Virus record (IMG/VR): IMGVR_UViG_3300020478_000004
Span: 44,526-108,525 of that record
From: a virus
Direction: 5' to 3' (one strand)
DNA length: 64,000 nucleotides
In this document: in pieces, positions 27,694 to 36,146 of the stretch
Layout of the letters: each line of letters opens with the position of its first letter
How positions within the stretch are numbered: the first letter of the stretch is position 1
Notes under the pieces: model-generated
What the model saw: the letters and a program-made list of their open reading frames with translations, nothing else
What the model was told of the DNA's origin: nothing
Database searches by the model: none
Made by a program: the position numbers and the translations under genes

Positions 27694-28240
27694 TGAAGAA
27701 TATATATTACAATTATCTAGATTGCATGATCAAAAAGCATCATTTGGTGATGCTAAAGGATTAAAACAGTCAGAGAAATATATTAAAAAATATAATCCAG
27801 AGAGTGTAATTGATTACGGGTGTGGTAAAGGTGGAGTAACCTTAGCATTACAAGAAGCATATCCGGATATGAAAGTAGTAGGATATGATCCAGGTAATCC
27901 TACTTATGCGGCTAAACCTGAAGGAACATTTGATATGCTTATATCAACAGATGTATTAGAGCATATTGAACCACAGTTTTTAGAAAATGTTTTACGGCAT
28001 ATGAACGAACTATTTACTAAAGTTGCTTTTTTAATTATTGCAACAAGCCCTGCTAAAAAGTTTTTACCAGATGGGCGTAACGCACATCTTATTGTTGAAA
28101 ACCCAGGATGGTGGAAACCTTTATTAGAAAAGTATGTTGGTGGTAAAATTGTGCATCATGAATTTGTAGAAAAAACTAGAACAGATAAAAAAGGTATTGT
28201 TCATCCTAATAACAAATATATTGTAGTACTGGAAAAATAA
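27680..28240 (+). CDS. Class I SAM-dependent methyltransferase
   Basis: 186 residues. VIDYGCGKGGVTLAL is the SAM-binding motif I, VVGYDPGNP motif II and FDMLISTDVLEHI the typical acidic post-motif. Only the Rossmann-like core is present, so the substrate is not clear. It overlaps genes on both sides and is followed by an oxygenase, suggesting successive modification of one molecule. Confidence 0.8.
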   Translation: MKTISEEYILQLSRLHDQKASFGDAKGLKQSEKYIKKYNPESVIDYGCGKGGVTLALQEAYPDMKVVGYDPGNPTYAAKPEGTFDMLISTDVLEHIEPQFLENVLRHMNELFTKVAFLIIATSPAKKFLPDGRNAHLIVENPGWWKPLLEKYVGGKIVHHEFVEKTRTDKKGIVHPNNKYIVVLEK

Positions 28241-28737
28241 TGGTTACAAAAGCAGATTACACTATCACAGAAAACTTCTTAGATGAAGAAGCATTTAAGT
28301 TTATTGAACAACAACTTATGGGTACACAATTTCCTTGGTTCTTTCAACCAGGAGTTGTTGAAGAAAACGATGACGGACTATGGACTTATTTTGCTCATCA
28401 GTTCTTTGCAGAAAATAGACCACAATCAAATTATATACAAATACTTCAACCTTTATTTGATAGGCTTAACCCTAAAGCACTTGTAAGAGCAAAAGCAAAC
28501 TGTTATATACGTTCTGAAAAATTACATCAACATAACTTCCATATTGATGGTGATTACGATCATAATTTAGCAATATTATCTATTAATACTTGTAACGGAT
28601 TTACTGTCCTTGAAGATGGAACAAAAATAGAAAGTAAACGGAATCGTTTATTAATAATTAATGGTTCACAAAAACACGCCAGTACTACTTGTACAGATGC
28701 TCAAATGCGAGTAAACATAGGAGTTAATTTTTTCTAA
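28240..28737 (+). CDS. 2OG-Fe(II) oxygenase B
   Basis: 165 residues. HNFHIDGDYDHN contains the HxD iron ligands, GSQKHASTT the distal His and MRVNIGVNFF the Arg for 2-oxoglutarate. YTITENFLDEEAFKFI is a common start of this superfamily. It is not obviously a close paralogue of oxygenase A. Coupled with the adjoining methyltransferases by TAATG overlaps. Confidence 0.72.
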   Translation: MVTKADYTITENFLDEEAFKFIEQQLMGTQFPWFFQPGVVEENDDGLWTYFAHQFFAENRPQSNYIQILQPLFDRLNPKALVRAKANCYIRSEKLHQHNFHIDGDYDHNLAILSINTCNGFTVLEDGTKIESKRNRLLIINGSQKHASTTCTDAQMRVNIGVNFF

Positions 28738-29468
28738 TGTCTTTTACAAACTTAATGACTATAGCCCTTGATTCTATATTAGATGAAGTTACTTGCAATG
28801 GTAAGTGTGCTCCTAATGTAGTTGAACTTGGTAACCAAAGATTAAAAAATAATAAGTCACGTGCTAAAATGTACCTAAAATTAAACACTACTGGTACTGA
28901 AGGACTGTCAACAACAAAAGAATTTTATAAAGACATTGGCTTTAGGAGTTATCTAGCGATCGATGTAAACACCGATAATGATGCAGTTGCGTTAGATCTT
29001 AATATGGATTTAGAAAAGCATTACGGATTTAAAGACAAATTTGATTTAGTAACTAACAACGGTACTGGTGAACACGTTTTTAATCAGTATATGGTATTTA
29101 GAAATGTTCATAACTTATGCCAAGTTAAAGGTTTTATGATTCATGTATTGCCTTTTTATAGATGGGTTGATCACGGATTTTATAATTTTCAACCTAATTT
29201 ATTTCCGTGTTTAGCATTACAAAACAATTATAAATTAAATGGTTTATGGATAGGATCAAGCGATGGTCAAAGAATAGAAAAACTATCTGGAAAATTATCT
29301 CGTGATAAAGGATATAGAAATGACTATAATTTAGATAGTTGGGAACGTGATCCAATGATAGTTGCTATTATGCAAAAGAAAGAAGATAACGAATTTACTT
29401 CTCCACAACAACATTTATATAATAACGATAATATTACTAGTGAGGAAATATCTGAAAGATACAAATGA
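28737..29468 (+). CDS. SAM-dependent methyltransferase-like protein
   Basis: 243 residues. NVVELGNQRL, YLAIDVNTDNDAVALDLN and FDLVTNNGTGEHVFNQ follow the strand order of a class I methyltransferase, although the Gly-rich loop is replaced by ELGNQ. VLPFYRWVDHGFYNFQP is a landmark I also associate with marine phage methyltransferase-like proteins. Substrate unknown. Confidence 0.65.
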   Translation: MSFTNLMTIALDSILDEVTCNGKCAPNVVELGNQRLKNNKSRAKMYLKLNTTGTEGLSTTKEFYKDIGFRSYLAIDVNTDNDAVALDLNMDLEKHYGFKDKFDLVTNNGTGEHVFNQYMVFRNVHNLCQVKGFMIHVLPFYRWVDHGFYNFQPNLFPCLALQNNYKLNGLWIGSSDGQRIEKLSGKLSRDKGYRNDYNLDSWERDPMIVAIMQKKEDNEFTSPQQHLYNNDNITSEEISERYK

Positions 29469-30214
29469 ACCTGTCAGTATTACAAAACTTTAAACCTGAA
29501 CATTTTAAAATGGATCCGTTCCCACATATCCATATACCACAGGTATTACCATGGGGGTTATATAAAGAATTAGAAGAAACTTATCCCGAAGAACTTATGC
29601 TTAAAGGTGAAACTAAAGGCTTTGGCGATATGCGTTATCAACAAAAAGATTTTGATTACTCAGCTATTACTCCTTTATGGAAAGCATTTGCAGATTATAA
29701 TACTAGTAAGTGGTTTAAAGATGAAGCCGTACAAGCATTACAAGAAGGAATAAAATATCACTATGGTGATAAGTTATATACAAAATATGCCCGAGCTGAT
29801 GTAAAACCTAGATATGAAAAAGGCCCTGCTGATGCTATGAAAATGGAAATGCAATTTGTTATTAATGCAATTGATGTTAAACAAATTAGAACACCACACG
29901 TTGATCAAGCACGTGAATTATTTGCATTTTTATTTTATTTTAAAAAGTTTGCTGACAAAAAAGAAGACGGTGGATTAAATCTTTATAAGAAAAAAACAAC
30001 AGGACAATGGCGAAGATCCGGCGGTCGTGTTGCATTACCTGATGATATTGAACCTGTAGCTCATATTCAATATCGCCAAAATACTATGGTAGGTTTCTTA
30101 AATACAGTTAACAGTTTGCACGGTGTAACACCTAGAGAAAATCCTACTAATATTAGACGATATGTTAATATTGATTGCCATGTGCAGGAAAAATTATTTA
30201 AATTTCAAGATTAG
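29465..30214 (+). CDS. 2OG-Fe(II) oxygenase C (prolyl-hydroxylase-like)
   Basis: 249 residues. RTPHVDQARELFAFLFY contains HxD, GGLNLYK follows the usual strand, and NSLHGVTPRENPTNIRRYVNID contains the distal His and Arg. PFPHIHIPQVLPWGLYKELEE is a typical N-terminal helix. Overlaps the preceding methyltransferase by four bases. Confidence 0.78.
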   Translation: MNLSVLQNFKPEHFKMDPFPHIHIPQVLPWGLYKELEETYPEELMLKGETKGFGDMRYQQKDFDYSAITPLWKAFADYNTSKWFKDEAVQALQEGIKYHYGDKLYTKYARADVKPRYEKGPADAMKMEMQFVINAIDVKQIRTPHVDQARELFAFLFYFKKFADKKEDGGLNLYKKKTTGQWRRSGGRVALPDDIEPVAHIQYRQNTMVGFLNTVNSLHGVTPRENPTNIRRYVNIDCHVQEKLFKFQD

Positions 30215-30222
30215 GAGAAATT

Positions 30223-30333
30223 ATGTTTGAAAACGAATGGGTATCTTGGATATTAGGATATAAGTTACAATATTGGTATTGTAAAAATTATGATTTCGTT
30301 AATAAAAGATGTAAAAAGTGGGAGTGGAGATGA
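30223..30333 (+). CDS. Tiny Trp/Tyr-rich protein (36 aa)
   Basis: ATG 30223 follows TAGGAGA by five bases, and the stop overlaps the next start (ATGA). Composition is rich in Trp, Tyr and Lys, as in the tiny proteins at 37115 and 46018. Unknown function. Confidence 0.5.
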   Translation: MFENEWVSWILGYKLQYWYCKNYDFVNKRCKKWEWR

Positions 30334-30692
30334 CAGTTAAAGCAGGAAAGATATGGGGACAAACGGAATTAATTCATGCTAATGGTGTGTTAGAATTCCA
30401 TCGTATCGAATTTAAAAAAGGTTTTAAATGTTCAGAACATGAACACTTATATAAGTTTAATGGATTCTTTGTTGAACGTGGCAAGATGCTTGTTCGCGTT
30501 TGGCAAGATGATGATCAAGAAGGTTTAATAGACGAAACTATTCTTGAAGCAGGAGACTTTACTGTAGTTAAACCCGGTAAAGTTCATCAGTTTGAAGGCA
30601 TAGAAGATGGCGTAGCCTTTGAACTATATTGGGCTGAATTTGATCATAACGATATAGTTCGTAGAACAGTCGGCTCAAAAGTTAACCCTTAA
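30330..30692 (+). CDS. Cupin-domain protein
   Basis: 120 residues from ATG 30330; an in-frame GTG at 30318 lies inside the previous gene. CSEHEHLYKFNGFFVERGKMLV provides the HxH...E metal ligands and VVKPGKVHQFEG the last His of a cupin. It resembles the cupin half of the fusion at 16690-17448 and of sugar isomerases. Likely acts on a sugar phosphate or as a small metal enzyme. Confidence 0.75.
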   Translation: MTVKAGKIWGQTELIHANGVLEFHRIEFKKGFKCSEHEHLYKFNGFFVERGKMLVRVWQDDDQEGLIDETILEAGDFTVVKPGKVHQFEGIEDGVAFELYWAEFDHNDIVRRTVGSKVNP

Positions 30693-30705
30693 CCAGAGGT
30701 ATAAA

Positions 30706-30996
30706 ATGAAGTTTACAGTATTAGTTTTATTGAGTTTTATGTTTATGGGATGTGTAGGATTATATGCTGATTCAGATATTAATACACGATTGGATCAGGC
30801 AAGTAAAACAAAATGGCGTTCTCAATCCTGGCCGTTCATGCAATATCCAGCAGATGAGAAAAAGCTCACAAAGTTTTTAGCTAGTACATCTTTGTATAAA
30901 GATTGCGTAGCTAAGAAAGGTCATGTAACACAAATGTACCAGGATGGTATGATTGGTGACTTAACTCTTATTTGTGAAGAGAAAGTTGGAAGATAA
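30706..30996 (+). CDS. Small lipoprotein
   Basis: 96 residues. Hydrophobic signal VLVLLSFMFMGC with a Cys at about residue 16 in lipobox position. The mature part has two further Cys. It would be anchored in the envelope. Possible superinfection-exclusion or lysis accessory role, by analogy with other phages only. Confidence 0.6.
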   Translation: MKFTVLVLLSFMFMGCVGLYADSDINTRLDQASKTKWRSQSWPFMQYPADEKKLTKFLASTSLYKDCVAKKGHVTQMYQDGMIGDLTLICEEKVGR

Positions 30997-31188
30997 ATGC
31001 CTTTATATCCATATCTATGTCGCAGGTGTTGTTGGACTGAAACACTTGACATAGAAGTTAAGGATAGGGATAAAAAGCAATGGTGTGATTCTTGTCGGGA
31101 ACATACGCTAGACAGGACGTCATGGCGTATAAAACCCGAAGGATGGTACACAAACGAACATGGTGTAGTAACTATTAGAAAGGAATAG
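30997..31188 (+). CDS. FmdB-like zinc ribbon protein
   Basis: 63 residues. MPLYPYLCRRCCW and WCDSCREH give the two Cys pairs of an FmdB-type zinc ribbon. Starts directly at the stop of the lipoprotein. Possibly regulatory or nucleic-acid binding. Confidence 0.6.
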   Translation: MPLYPYLCRRCCWTETLDIEVKDRDKKQWCDSCREHTLDRTSWRIKPEGWYTNEHGVVTIRKE

Positions 31189-31332
31189 ATGTTTGGAATA
31201 TGTAAAAAAATATGTCGTTGGTTATGTCCAGAGAAACCTCTGGTATTAAAAAACGAAGTAAAAACAAAGAAAAAGAAAAAGTATAAACGTAAAGCTAACC
31301 CTTATGGTGGCAAATGGAATGGGAGGTTATAA
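31189..31332 (+). CDS. Small Lys-rich basic protein (47 aa)
   Basis: Starts immediately at the preceding stop. N-terminal Cys-rich helix (ICKKICRWLC) and a run of Lys. The stop overlaps the next ATG (TAATG). Unknown; may bind nucleic acid or membrane. Confidence 0.5.
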   Translation: MFGICKKICRWLCPEKPLVLKNEVKTKKKKKYKRKANPYGGKWNGRL

Positions 31333-31526
31333 TGTCAAAAGAACTTAACGAAAACGAAACACGCCCTAGAATTTATGAGCGTAATCCTGATACAGGAGTT
31401 ATTCGTTGGAGATATGTTGGTGAAAGTCCTGACGATTATGGATGGCCAAATTATGGCAACATTCTTACTAAAGAGGAAGAGAAAGAGTTGGATAAAGATT
31501 GTAAAGATGGAGGTTGTAAGTTGTGA
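31332..31526 (+). CDS. Small acidic protein with CKDGGCKL tail
   Basis: 64 residues from ATG 31332, set by GGGAGG at 31321. IRWRYVGESPDDYGWPNYG is a Trp/Tyr-rich core. The Cys pair at the C terminus might bind metal. Unknown. Confidence 0.5.
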   Translation: MSKELNENETRPRIYERNPDTGVIRWRYVGESPDDYGWPNYGNILTKEEEKELDKDCKDGGCKL

Positions 31527-31669
31527 GAAGCAAAGATGAATATCAAGATTTAGCTGATTGTATTCGTTCTGATCAATTATCTGCTAGACAAGTAGTAGAT
31601 GAAATGGAGGCTGATCCGGAATTTGCAAAATGGTATAAAAAGAAGTACTTGACAAATAATGAAGAATAA
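31523..31669 (+). CDS. Small protein with GTG start (48 aa)
   Basis: GTG 31523 overlaps the previous TGA (GTGA) and follows GGAGGTTG. The sequence has DLADCIRSDQLSARQVVDEMEADPEFAKWYKK, a compact helical domain. Its 3' end carries the next promoter. Confidence 0.5.
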   Translation: MRSKDEYQDLADCIRSDQLSARQVVDEMEADPEFAKWYKKKYLTNNEE

Positions 31670-31677
31670 AGTATACT
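31649..31677 (+). promoter_or_regulatory. Promoter TTGACA-N17-TATACT, leaderless start
   Basis: Consensus -35, 17-base spacer and near-consensus -10. Exactly six bases lie between the -10 and ATG 31684. Confidence 0.8.
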
Positions 31678-31683
31678 AGTACT

Positions 31684-32139
31684 ATGTATAATAAAGAACT
31701 ATTCATGGCGCTTGACAAAGATAGTAAAGGCGTATGGGACGAATATACTGATGACGAGCGTACACAAATTATTAAAGAAAAGTTTTGGTTACTAAATCGT
31801 TATATGAGTTTAGTCAACGGCACACAGGCAGAAGAAGAATTTGCTGTTACGGCTACAAACGAACTGTATAATATAAATTGGGCTATAGTTAGTAAACATC
31901 CTAAATTACTTTGGCAATTGTTATGTTGTACACATAATCCAGAAAGAAAAGAACGAAGTCATGGTTGGATAGCCTTAAAGAAAAAAGGTAGCAAAGATCC
32001 AAAAACAAAGTTCTTATTAGAACTATATCCAAATAAAAAACAAGACGAGGTTGAATTACTTGCTAGAATATCTACAAAAGCGGAACTTAAACAACTCGCC
32101 CAAGATTTGGGATACGAGAAAAAAGATGTCAAGTTCTAA
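31684..32139 (+). CDS. Conserved early protein, possibly replication-linked
   Basis: 151 residues, helical. KHPKLLWQLLC and the C-terminal pattern LYPNKKQDEVELLA...ELKQLAQDLGYEKKDVK are conserved, in my recollection, in T4-like marine phages. A relation to clamp-loader subunit gp62 is conceivable but I cannot show it. The leaderless promoter suggests early expression. Confidence 0.55.
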   Translation: MYNKELFMALDKDSKGVWDEYTDDERTQIIKEKFWLLNRYMSLVNGTQAEEEFAVTATNELYNINWAIVSKHPKLLWQLLCCTHNPERKERSHGWIALKKKGSKDPKTKFLLELYPNKKQDEVELLARISTKAELKQLAQDLGYEKKDVKF

Positions 32140-32812
32140 ACCATATATTTGTAAATACTGTGGAACAGGATACACAAGAGAAAAAACTCTTGCTGTTCAT
32201 ATGTGCGAAAAGAAAAGACGCCATATGCAAAAAGACGAGAAAAGAGTACAATTAGGATACTTAACGTTTAATAGGTTCTATCAATTGTGCCAAAAGTTTG
32301 AAGGAAATAAAACTTATGAAGAATTTTGTGATAGCCCTTATTATAATGCTTTTGTTAAGTTTGGGAGTTTTCTCAATAACGTGCGACCTCTTTATCCTGA
32401 CAAATACATCGATTATGTCGTAACAAGTGGTGTTAAACTTGATCATTGGTGCAGAGACGAATTATATGAAAAGTATGCATTGAATTTAATTCTTAAAGAA
32501 AGTGTTGAAACTGCACTTGAAAGAAGTATTAAAACAATGATGGATTGGTCAGAAGAAAAAGAAGCTCCTTGGCAACATTATTTTTCTTATGTTAGTTTAA
32601 ATCGTGCTTGCCAAGATATTAAAGATGGGAAAGTAAGTCCGTGGCTAATACTTAATACTAAGAGCGGAAAAGAAATGTTAGCAAAATTTAGTGACGAACA
32701 ATTACAAATTGTATTTCACGTTATGAATCCACAACATTGGGCTATGAGATTTAAAAGACACGTAGCTGATGTAGAGCTAGTTAAGGAAGTAGCAAAAGAA
32801 AGTAATTTATGA
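32126..32812 (+). CDS. C2H2-type zinc finger protein, conserved
   Basis: 228 residues from ATG 32126. The N-terminal CKYCGTGYTREKTLAVHMC is a zinc finger (CxxC, HxC). The rest is helical with FVKFGSFLNNVRPL, VKLDHWCRDELYEKY and PQHWAMRFKRHVADVE. I recall this architecture in many T4-like cyanophages without known function. It overlaps its neighbours and sits in the replication region. Confidence 0.6.
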   Translation: MSSSKPYICKYCGTGYTREKTLAVHMCEKKRRHMQKDEKRVQLGYLTFNRFYQLCQKFEGNKTYEEFCDSPYYNAFVKFGSFLNNVRPLYPDKYIDYVVTSGVKLDHWCRDELYEKYALNLILKESVETALERSIKTMMDWSEEKEAPWQHYFSYVSLNRACQDIKDGKVSPWLILNTKSGKEMLAKFSDEQLQIVFHVMNPQHWAMRFKRHVADVELVKEVAKESNL

Positions 32813-33042
32813 AAAAAGACGATAAATTTAAAGCACATGGTATTATAATAGAAGATATTCAAGCACAAGTTAGTATTGAAAAAGATGACTCTGTAACTAT
32901 TAAATTTGTTGGGTTTAAATCTAATGGCTCTGCACAAGAATATGCAAATAGAATTCTTGCTAACATGGGATTTATATTAGAAATGATAGAAGAAAATGCT
33001 CCTAATGAACCTAAAGGGCAAATTAAAAAGACGATACACTAA
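32809..33042 (+). CDS. Small protein (77 aa), unknown
   Basis: Alpha/beta protein, IIIEDIQAQVSIEKDDSV then a helix EYANRILANMGFI. Overlaps both neighbours by one to four bases, including the DnaE-like gene that follows. Confidence 0.5.
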   Translation: MKKDDKFKAHGIIIEDIQAQVSIEKDDSVTIKFVGFKSNGSAQEYANRILANMGFILEMIEENAPNEPKGQIKKTIH

Positions 33043-33632
33043 TGCCAGATATTGATATAGACTTTGCTAATAGAGATGTTATATTAGAAAAAATAAAACA
33101 TCGAGTAGCAAGATTAAACAAAGAAAAGAAACATAATACAGGAGTTTACTTTACAGAAATTCCAAGCAATCCTGTAGATAATATGTCAACTGTTGATTAT
33201 AAGACTGCTGAAAATCGTGGCTATTTCAAATTAGATTTTCTAAATGTAAGTCTGTATAAAGACATAAAAAATGAAGATCATCTAAATACGTTAGTACATA
33301 AGGAACCGTTATGGACACTTCTAGAACACGAAGATTTCGTCAAAAAATTATTTCACGTAGGCGAACATTTTTCAATTTTAAAAAGCATGAAACCAAAGTC
33401 AGTAGAACAACTCGCTATGGTCCTAGCAGTAATACGACCAGGGAAACGTCACCTACTAGGGAAGACGTGGAACGATATGAAAGAGACAATATGGGAGAAA
33501 CCGAAAAACAATGAATACTATTTCAAAAAAGCTCACGCAGTTGCCTACGCTATGGCAATTGTGGTACAAATAAATTTGATATGTGAGCAATTGAATGAAG
33601 GGAGCAACACTAATCCAGTGTCAACGATGTAG
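33042..33632 (+). CDS. Mini DnaE-like protein (fragment of DNA polymerase III alpha type)
   Basis: 196 residues. PDIDIDFANRDVI at the N terminus matches the catalytic PDxDxDF loop of DnaE; GYFKLDFLNVSLYKDI, VEQLAMVLAVIRPG and YYFKKAHAVAYAMA match later conserved DnaE blocks (LD.L......., IA..RPG, F.KSHA.AYA). Full DnaE has over 1000 residues, so fingers, PHP and most of the palm are absent. It is not a broken gene: the parts are joined in a short open frame. Role unknown. Confidence 0.7.
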   Translation: MPDIDIDFANRDVILEKIKHRVARLNKEKKHNTGVYFTEIPSNPVDNMSTVDYKTAENRGYFKLDFLNVSLYKDIKNEDHLNTLVHKEPLWTLLEHEDFVKKLFHVGEHFSILKSMKPKSVEQLAMVLAVIRPGKRHLLGKTWNDMKETIWEKPKNNEYYFKKAHAVAYAMAIVVQINLICEQLNEGSNTNPVSTM

Positions 33633-33741
33633 AGTTGGTAGCTTGATATATATTAAAGAGAATATATGGAAGTGTAATACGTGCAAACATGAATTCAGAA
33701 AATTTTGGCAAAGTAAAAATAATAGACAATTGGATAGATAA
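33595..33741 (+). CDS. Tiny zinc-ribbon protein (48 aa)
   Basis: Overlaps the 3' end of the DnaE-like gene and the 5' end of the next oxygenase in another frame. Two CxxC pairs (CQRC, CNTC) 18 residues apart, the spacing of a zinc ribbon. No good ribosome site, so translation may be coupled. Confidence 0.5.
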   Translation: MKGATLIQCQRCRVGSLIYIKENIWKCNTCKHEFRKFWQSKNNRQLDR

Positions 33742-34204
33742 AGATTTTATTGATCATTTATCCGATCAATTTTTGTATAGTTATCCACATTACTTTGTTG
33801 AAAGCTCATTGAACACAAAACCTAATATGTACTCGCATGATTTCCCGCCAGGAAATCCTATAATTAGTATGCTATCAGAAAAGATACAAAAACAATTCGG
33901 ACCTAAACTTAATTTTACTAGAGTTTATTTTAATGTTGCACACCCAGGAATGAACGGAAGTTTTCATGTAGACTCTAAAGATCCAAATGCTGGTCCTTCT
34001 ATAATGTTAATGGTTACACCTAAAGGCGAAGGAGGTGAATTTTTTTATAAACCCGACCCAACCGATAACTTATGTATAGAAAAAATAGAATATGAACAGA
34101 ATAGATTGCTCGTATTTAATTCACACATGGAACACTACGGACAATCATTTACTAACAAACCTCGAATAACTTTGGTATTTAAAACTTATGTCGAACCCAA
34201 TTAA
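33689..34204 (+). CDS. 2OG-Fe(II) oxygenase D, paralogue of A
   Basis: 171 residues. FNVAHPGMNGSFHVDS (HxD), MEHYGQSF (distal His) and KPRITLVFKTYV (Arg) line up with the gene at 21308-21781 along nearly the whole length, showing a duplication inside this genome. An insertion near residue 100 (SKDPNAGPS) differs. It overlaps the DUF6065-like gene downstream, as such genes also neighbour oxygenases elsewhere in the window. Confidence 0.82.
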   Translation: MNSENFGKVKIIDNWIDKDFIDHLSDQFLYSYPHYFVESSLNTKPNMYSHDFPPGNPIISMLSEKIQKQFGPKLNFTRVYFNVAHPGMNGSFHVDSKDPNAGPSIMLMVTPKGEGGEFFYKPDPTDNLCIEKIEYEQNRLLVFNSHMEHYGQSFTNKPRITLVFKTYVEPN

Positions 34205-34910
34205 AGTTAAATTTTTTACACCTTTTGCTGAATTACAAGAAACATTACCACCAGTTCCAGCTAGTAAGTTTTGGCCTGAATGGTTTAAAAATGCACCAGG
34301 AACACGACCCGGTACTGAAGGATACCACAAAGATTCTAGAACTGTAAAGAGCTGTCCAGGCATATTAGATATGCTTAATATGGGATATATTATTCCACTA
34401 TGGGCGGATTATAAAGTTACTAGACAAGAAGATGGAAATGTAAACTGGCAAGTACCTTCATTAAGCAACGGTCGTTCTATGTATGGAGCAGGAATTCATC
34501 CACATGATCAAATAGAAAGTTATCCTTTTGAAGAAGATACTTATAAAGGTTCATTTAAGTTTCAAAATCCTTGGGAAGTAAAAACTCCTAAAGGATATAG
34601 TTGTATTATGATTCATCCTTTTTATAATAAACATCCTAACTTACAAGTTTTAACTGGAAATGTTGATACTGATTATTATCATGAACTTCATGTAAATTCT
34701 TTCTTTACTGCTCCAGTAAATAAAACAATTTTATTTGAGTATGGTATGCCACTAGTGCAAATTATTCCTTATAAAAGAGACGAATATGAAATGGAAGCAT
34801 TAGCTGGAGATCATCGTACAAGAGATAATATTCTAACACAGTTTATACACAATTCTATATTTGCTCCTCAGCATTATAGAAAAAATCTATCTCCTAAACG
34901 ATACAAATAG
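34188..34910 (+). CDS. Conserved protein, paralogue of 26935-27693 (DUF6065-like?)
   Basis: 240 residues. FWPEWFKNAPG, SCPGILDMLNMGYIIPLWADY and FEYGMPLVQIIPYKRDEYE are shared in order with the other copy. Beta-rich with many aromatic residues. Function unknown. It ends next to the only leftward gene of this part, 34911-35282. Confidence 0.55.
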   Translation: MSNPIKVKFFTPFAELQETLPPVPASKFWPEWFKNAPGTRPGTEGYHKDSRTVKSCPGILDMLNMGYIIPLWADYKVTRQEDGNVNWQVPSLSNGRSMYGAGIHPHDQIESYPFEEDTYKGSFKFQNPWEVKTPKGYSCIMIHPFYNKHPNLQVLTGNVDTDYYHELHVNSFFTAPVNKTILFEYGMPLVQIIPYKRDEYEMEALAGDHRTRDNILTQFIHNSIFAPQHYRKNLSPKRYK

Positions 34911-35282
34911 TTAAGATTTTGGCTTTCTAATTAATTGGACACTCTTTCGTTTAACTCGCTTTACAGATAAGTTACCTAAATTTACAATAGGTCCTACTGT
35001 TACTTTAACATCTTTGCTATTCATAGTAACTAAGGCGTGTTTAAATCTAGTGAATTCTTTAGGTAAGAAGATACTTATAGGAATAGTTCTATTGCTTTCA
35101 AACCACCAAGTCTCTCCCATGCGTATAAAATGCTCTTTTTCTTCAGCTTCTCTGAGCATAGTATATACGTACATGGAAGTAACGTGTTGATCTTGATTAG
35201 CAATTATACCTATATATTCGTCACCCCCGTATTGTACAACACTTAAAAAGGGGAAATTTGTTTCTATATCTTTTAATAGCAT
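34911..35282 (-). CDS. Conserved leftward protein, unknown (123 aa)
   Basis: SVVQYGGDEYIGIIANQD begins a beta-rich domain; MGETWWFESNRTIPISIFL follows; the C-terminal 25 residues are very basic. I recall similar proteins in marine T4-like phages. It runs against the flow of its neighbours and is convergent with 34188-34910. Possibly a small nucleic-acid-binding protein. Confidence 0.55.
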   Translation of the reverse strand: MLLKDIETNFPFLSVVQYGGDEYIGIIANQDQHVTSMYVYTMLREAEEKEHFIRMGETWWFESNRTIPISIFLPKEFTRFKHALVTMNSKDVKVTVGPIVNLGNLSVKRVKRKSVQLIRKPKS

Positions 35283-35290
35283 CTTTCAAA

Positions 35291-35296
35291 TAAATA
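35291..35296 (+). promoter_or_regulatory. Late promoter AATAAATAC
   Basis: TAAATA core 26 bases before ATG 35323, in the gap between divergent genes. Confidence 0.6.
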
Positions 35297-35322
35297 CACT
35301 TATATAAAATAGTGAGAACATT

Positions 35323-36111
35323 ATGCAGTTAACACCTAGATATTTATCAACCAATAAAGCCATAGTCATAGCAGATTTGGCTAATAACATAACGGAGTAT
35401 AGACCAGTGTACCAGAGAAATTTACAAGTATATAAAGGCATAGATAACGTATTGACCTTTGAGATTCAGAATCCAGATCAGAAACCTTTAAGTATATTAA
35501 ACATTTACACGCCTAAATTTGTGGCGTTTGATGAAAATAACAATCTTGTCATTGAACATGATGGAACAATTAAAGAAACATCTACTCCTTCATTTAAAGG
35601 ACAATTTACTGTAACAGTGACAGAAAACGATCTATTAGATTTAAAATCGCAATACCTAAGCTATAACATTTATCTTATAAAAACTGCGGATTTATCAAAA
35701 GTATTAACGTATGCAAACACTCACTATAACGCACACGGAACTATATTTGTAAGTGCTGAAGCATTCCCTGGTCCTTCTACAACTTATACTGTAAAAACAT
35801 TTAGTGAAACTGCTGTAGATAGCAAAGTATTTGTAAGTGAATCTGTTACTGCCGAGCCGGCTAAAAATGGAAACGAAGCATTACATACTGCGGCATTTTA
35901 TACAACTGGTTTTGAAGGAACAGTACATATTGATGCTACATTGGATAATGCAGTTACACTTGCTACTAAATGGGGCGAAGTTGCCCAACTTACTTTGGAC
36001 AGTCCAACACAACCACAATACGTAAATTTTAATGGCGTATTCTCACACATAAGAGCTAGATATCAAAACAAAGTATCAGGTACAATTGATCAAGTATTGA
36101 TAAAAAACTAG
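35323..36111 (+). CDS. Virion structural protein candidate
   Basis: 262 residues, beta-rich. The N-terminal 110 residues (PVYQRNLQVYKGIDNVLTFEIQN...QPDQKPLSI) resemble proteins of the cyanophage baseplate or fibre region that begin with an Ig-like domain; the C-terminal part (AEPGPSTTYTVKTF, VHIDATLDN) is a second beta domain. A late promoter precedes it and a new early promoter follows, so it is a single-gene late unit amid early genes. Confidence 0.6.
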   Translation: MQLTPRYLSTNKAIVIADLANNITEYRPVYQRNLQVYKGIDNVLTFEIQNPDQKPLSILNIYTPKFVAFDENNNLVIEHDGTIKETSTPSFKGQFTVTVTENDLLDLKSQYLSYNIYLIKTADLSKVLTYANTHYNAHGTIFVSAEAFPGPSTTYTVKTFSETAVDSKVFVSESVTAEPAKNGNEALHTAAFYTTGFEGTVHIDATLDNAVTLATKWGEVAQLTLDSPTQPQYVNFNGVFSHIRARYQNKVSGTIDQVLIKN

Positions 36112-36140
36112 TTGACTTTTTCGCTAGTTTCTCATATAAT
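36112..36140 (+). promoter_or_regulatory. Promoter TTGACT-N17-TATAAT, leaderless start
   Basis: Near-perfect consensus boxes with spacer 17; exactly six bases to the primase ATG 36147. Confidence 0.85.
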
Positions 36141-36146
36141 AGTAAT

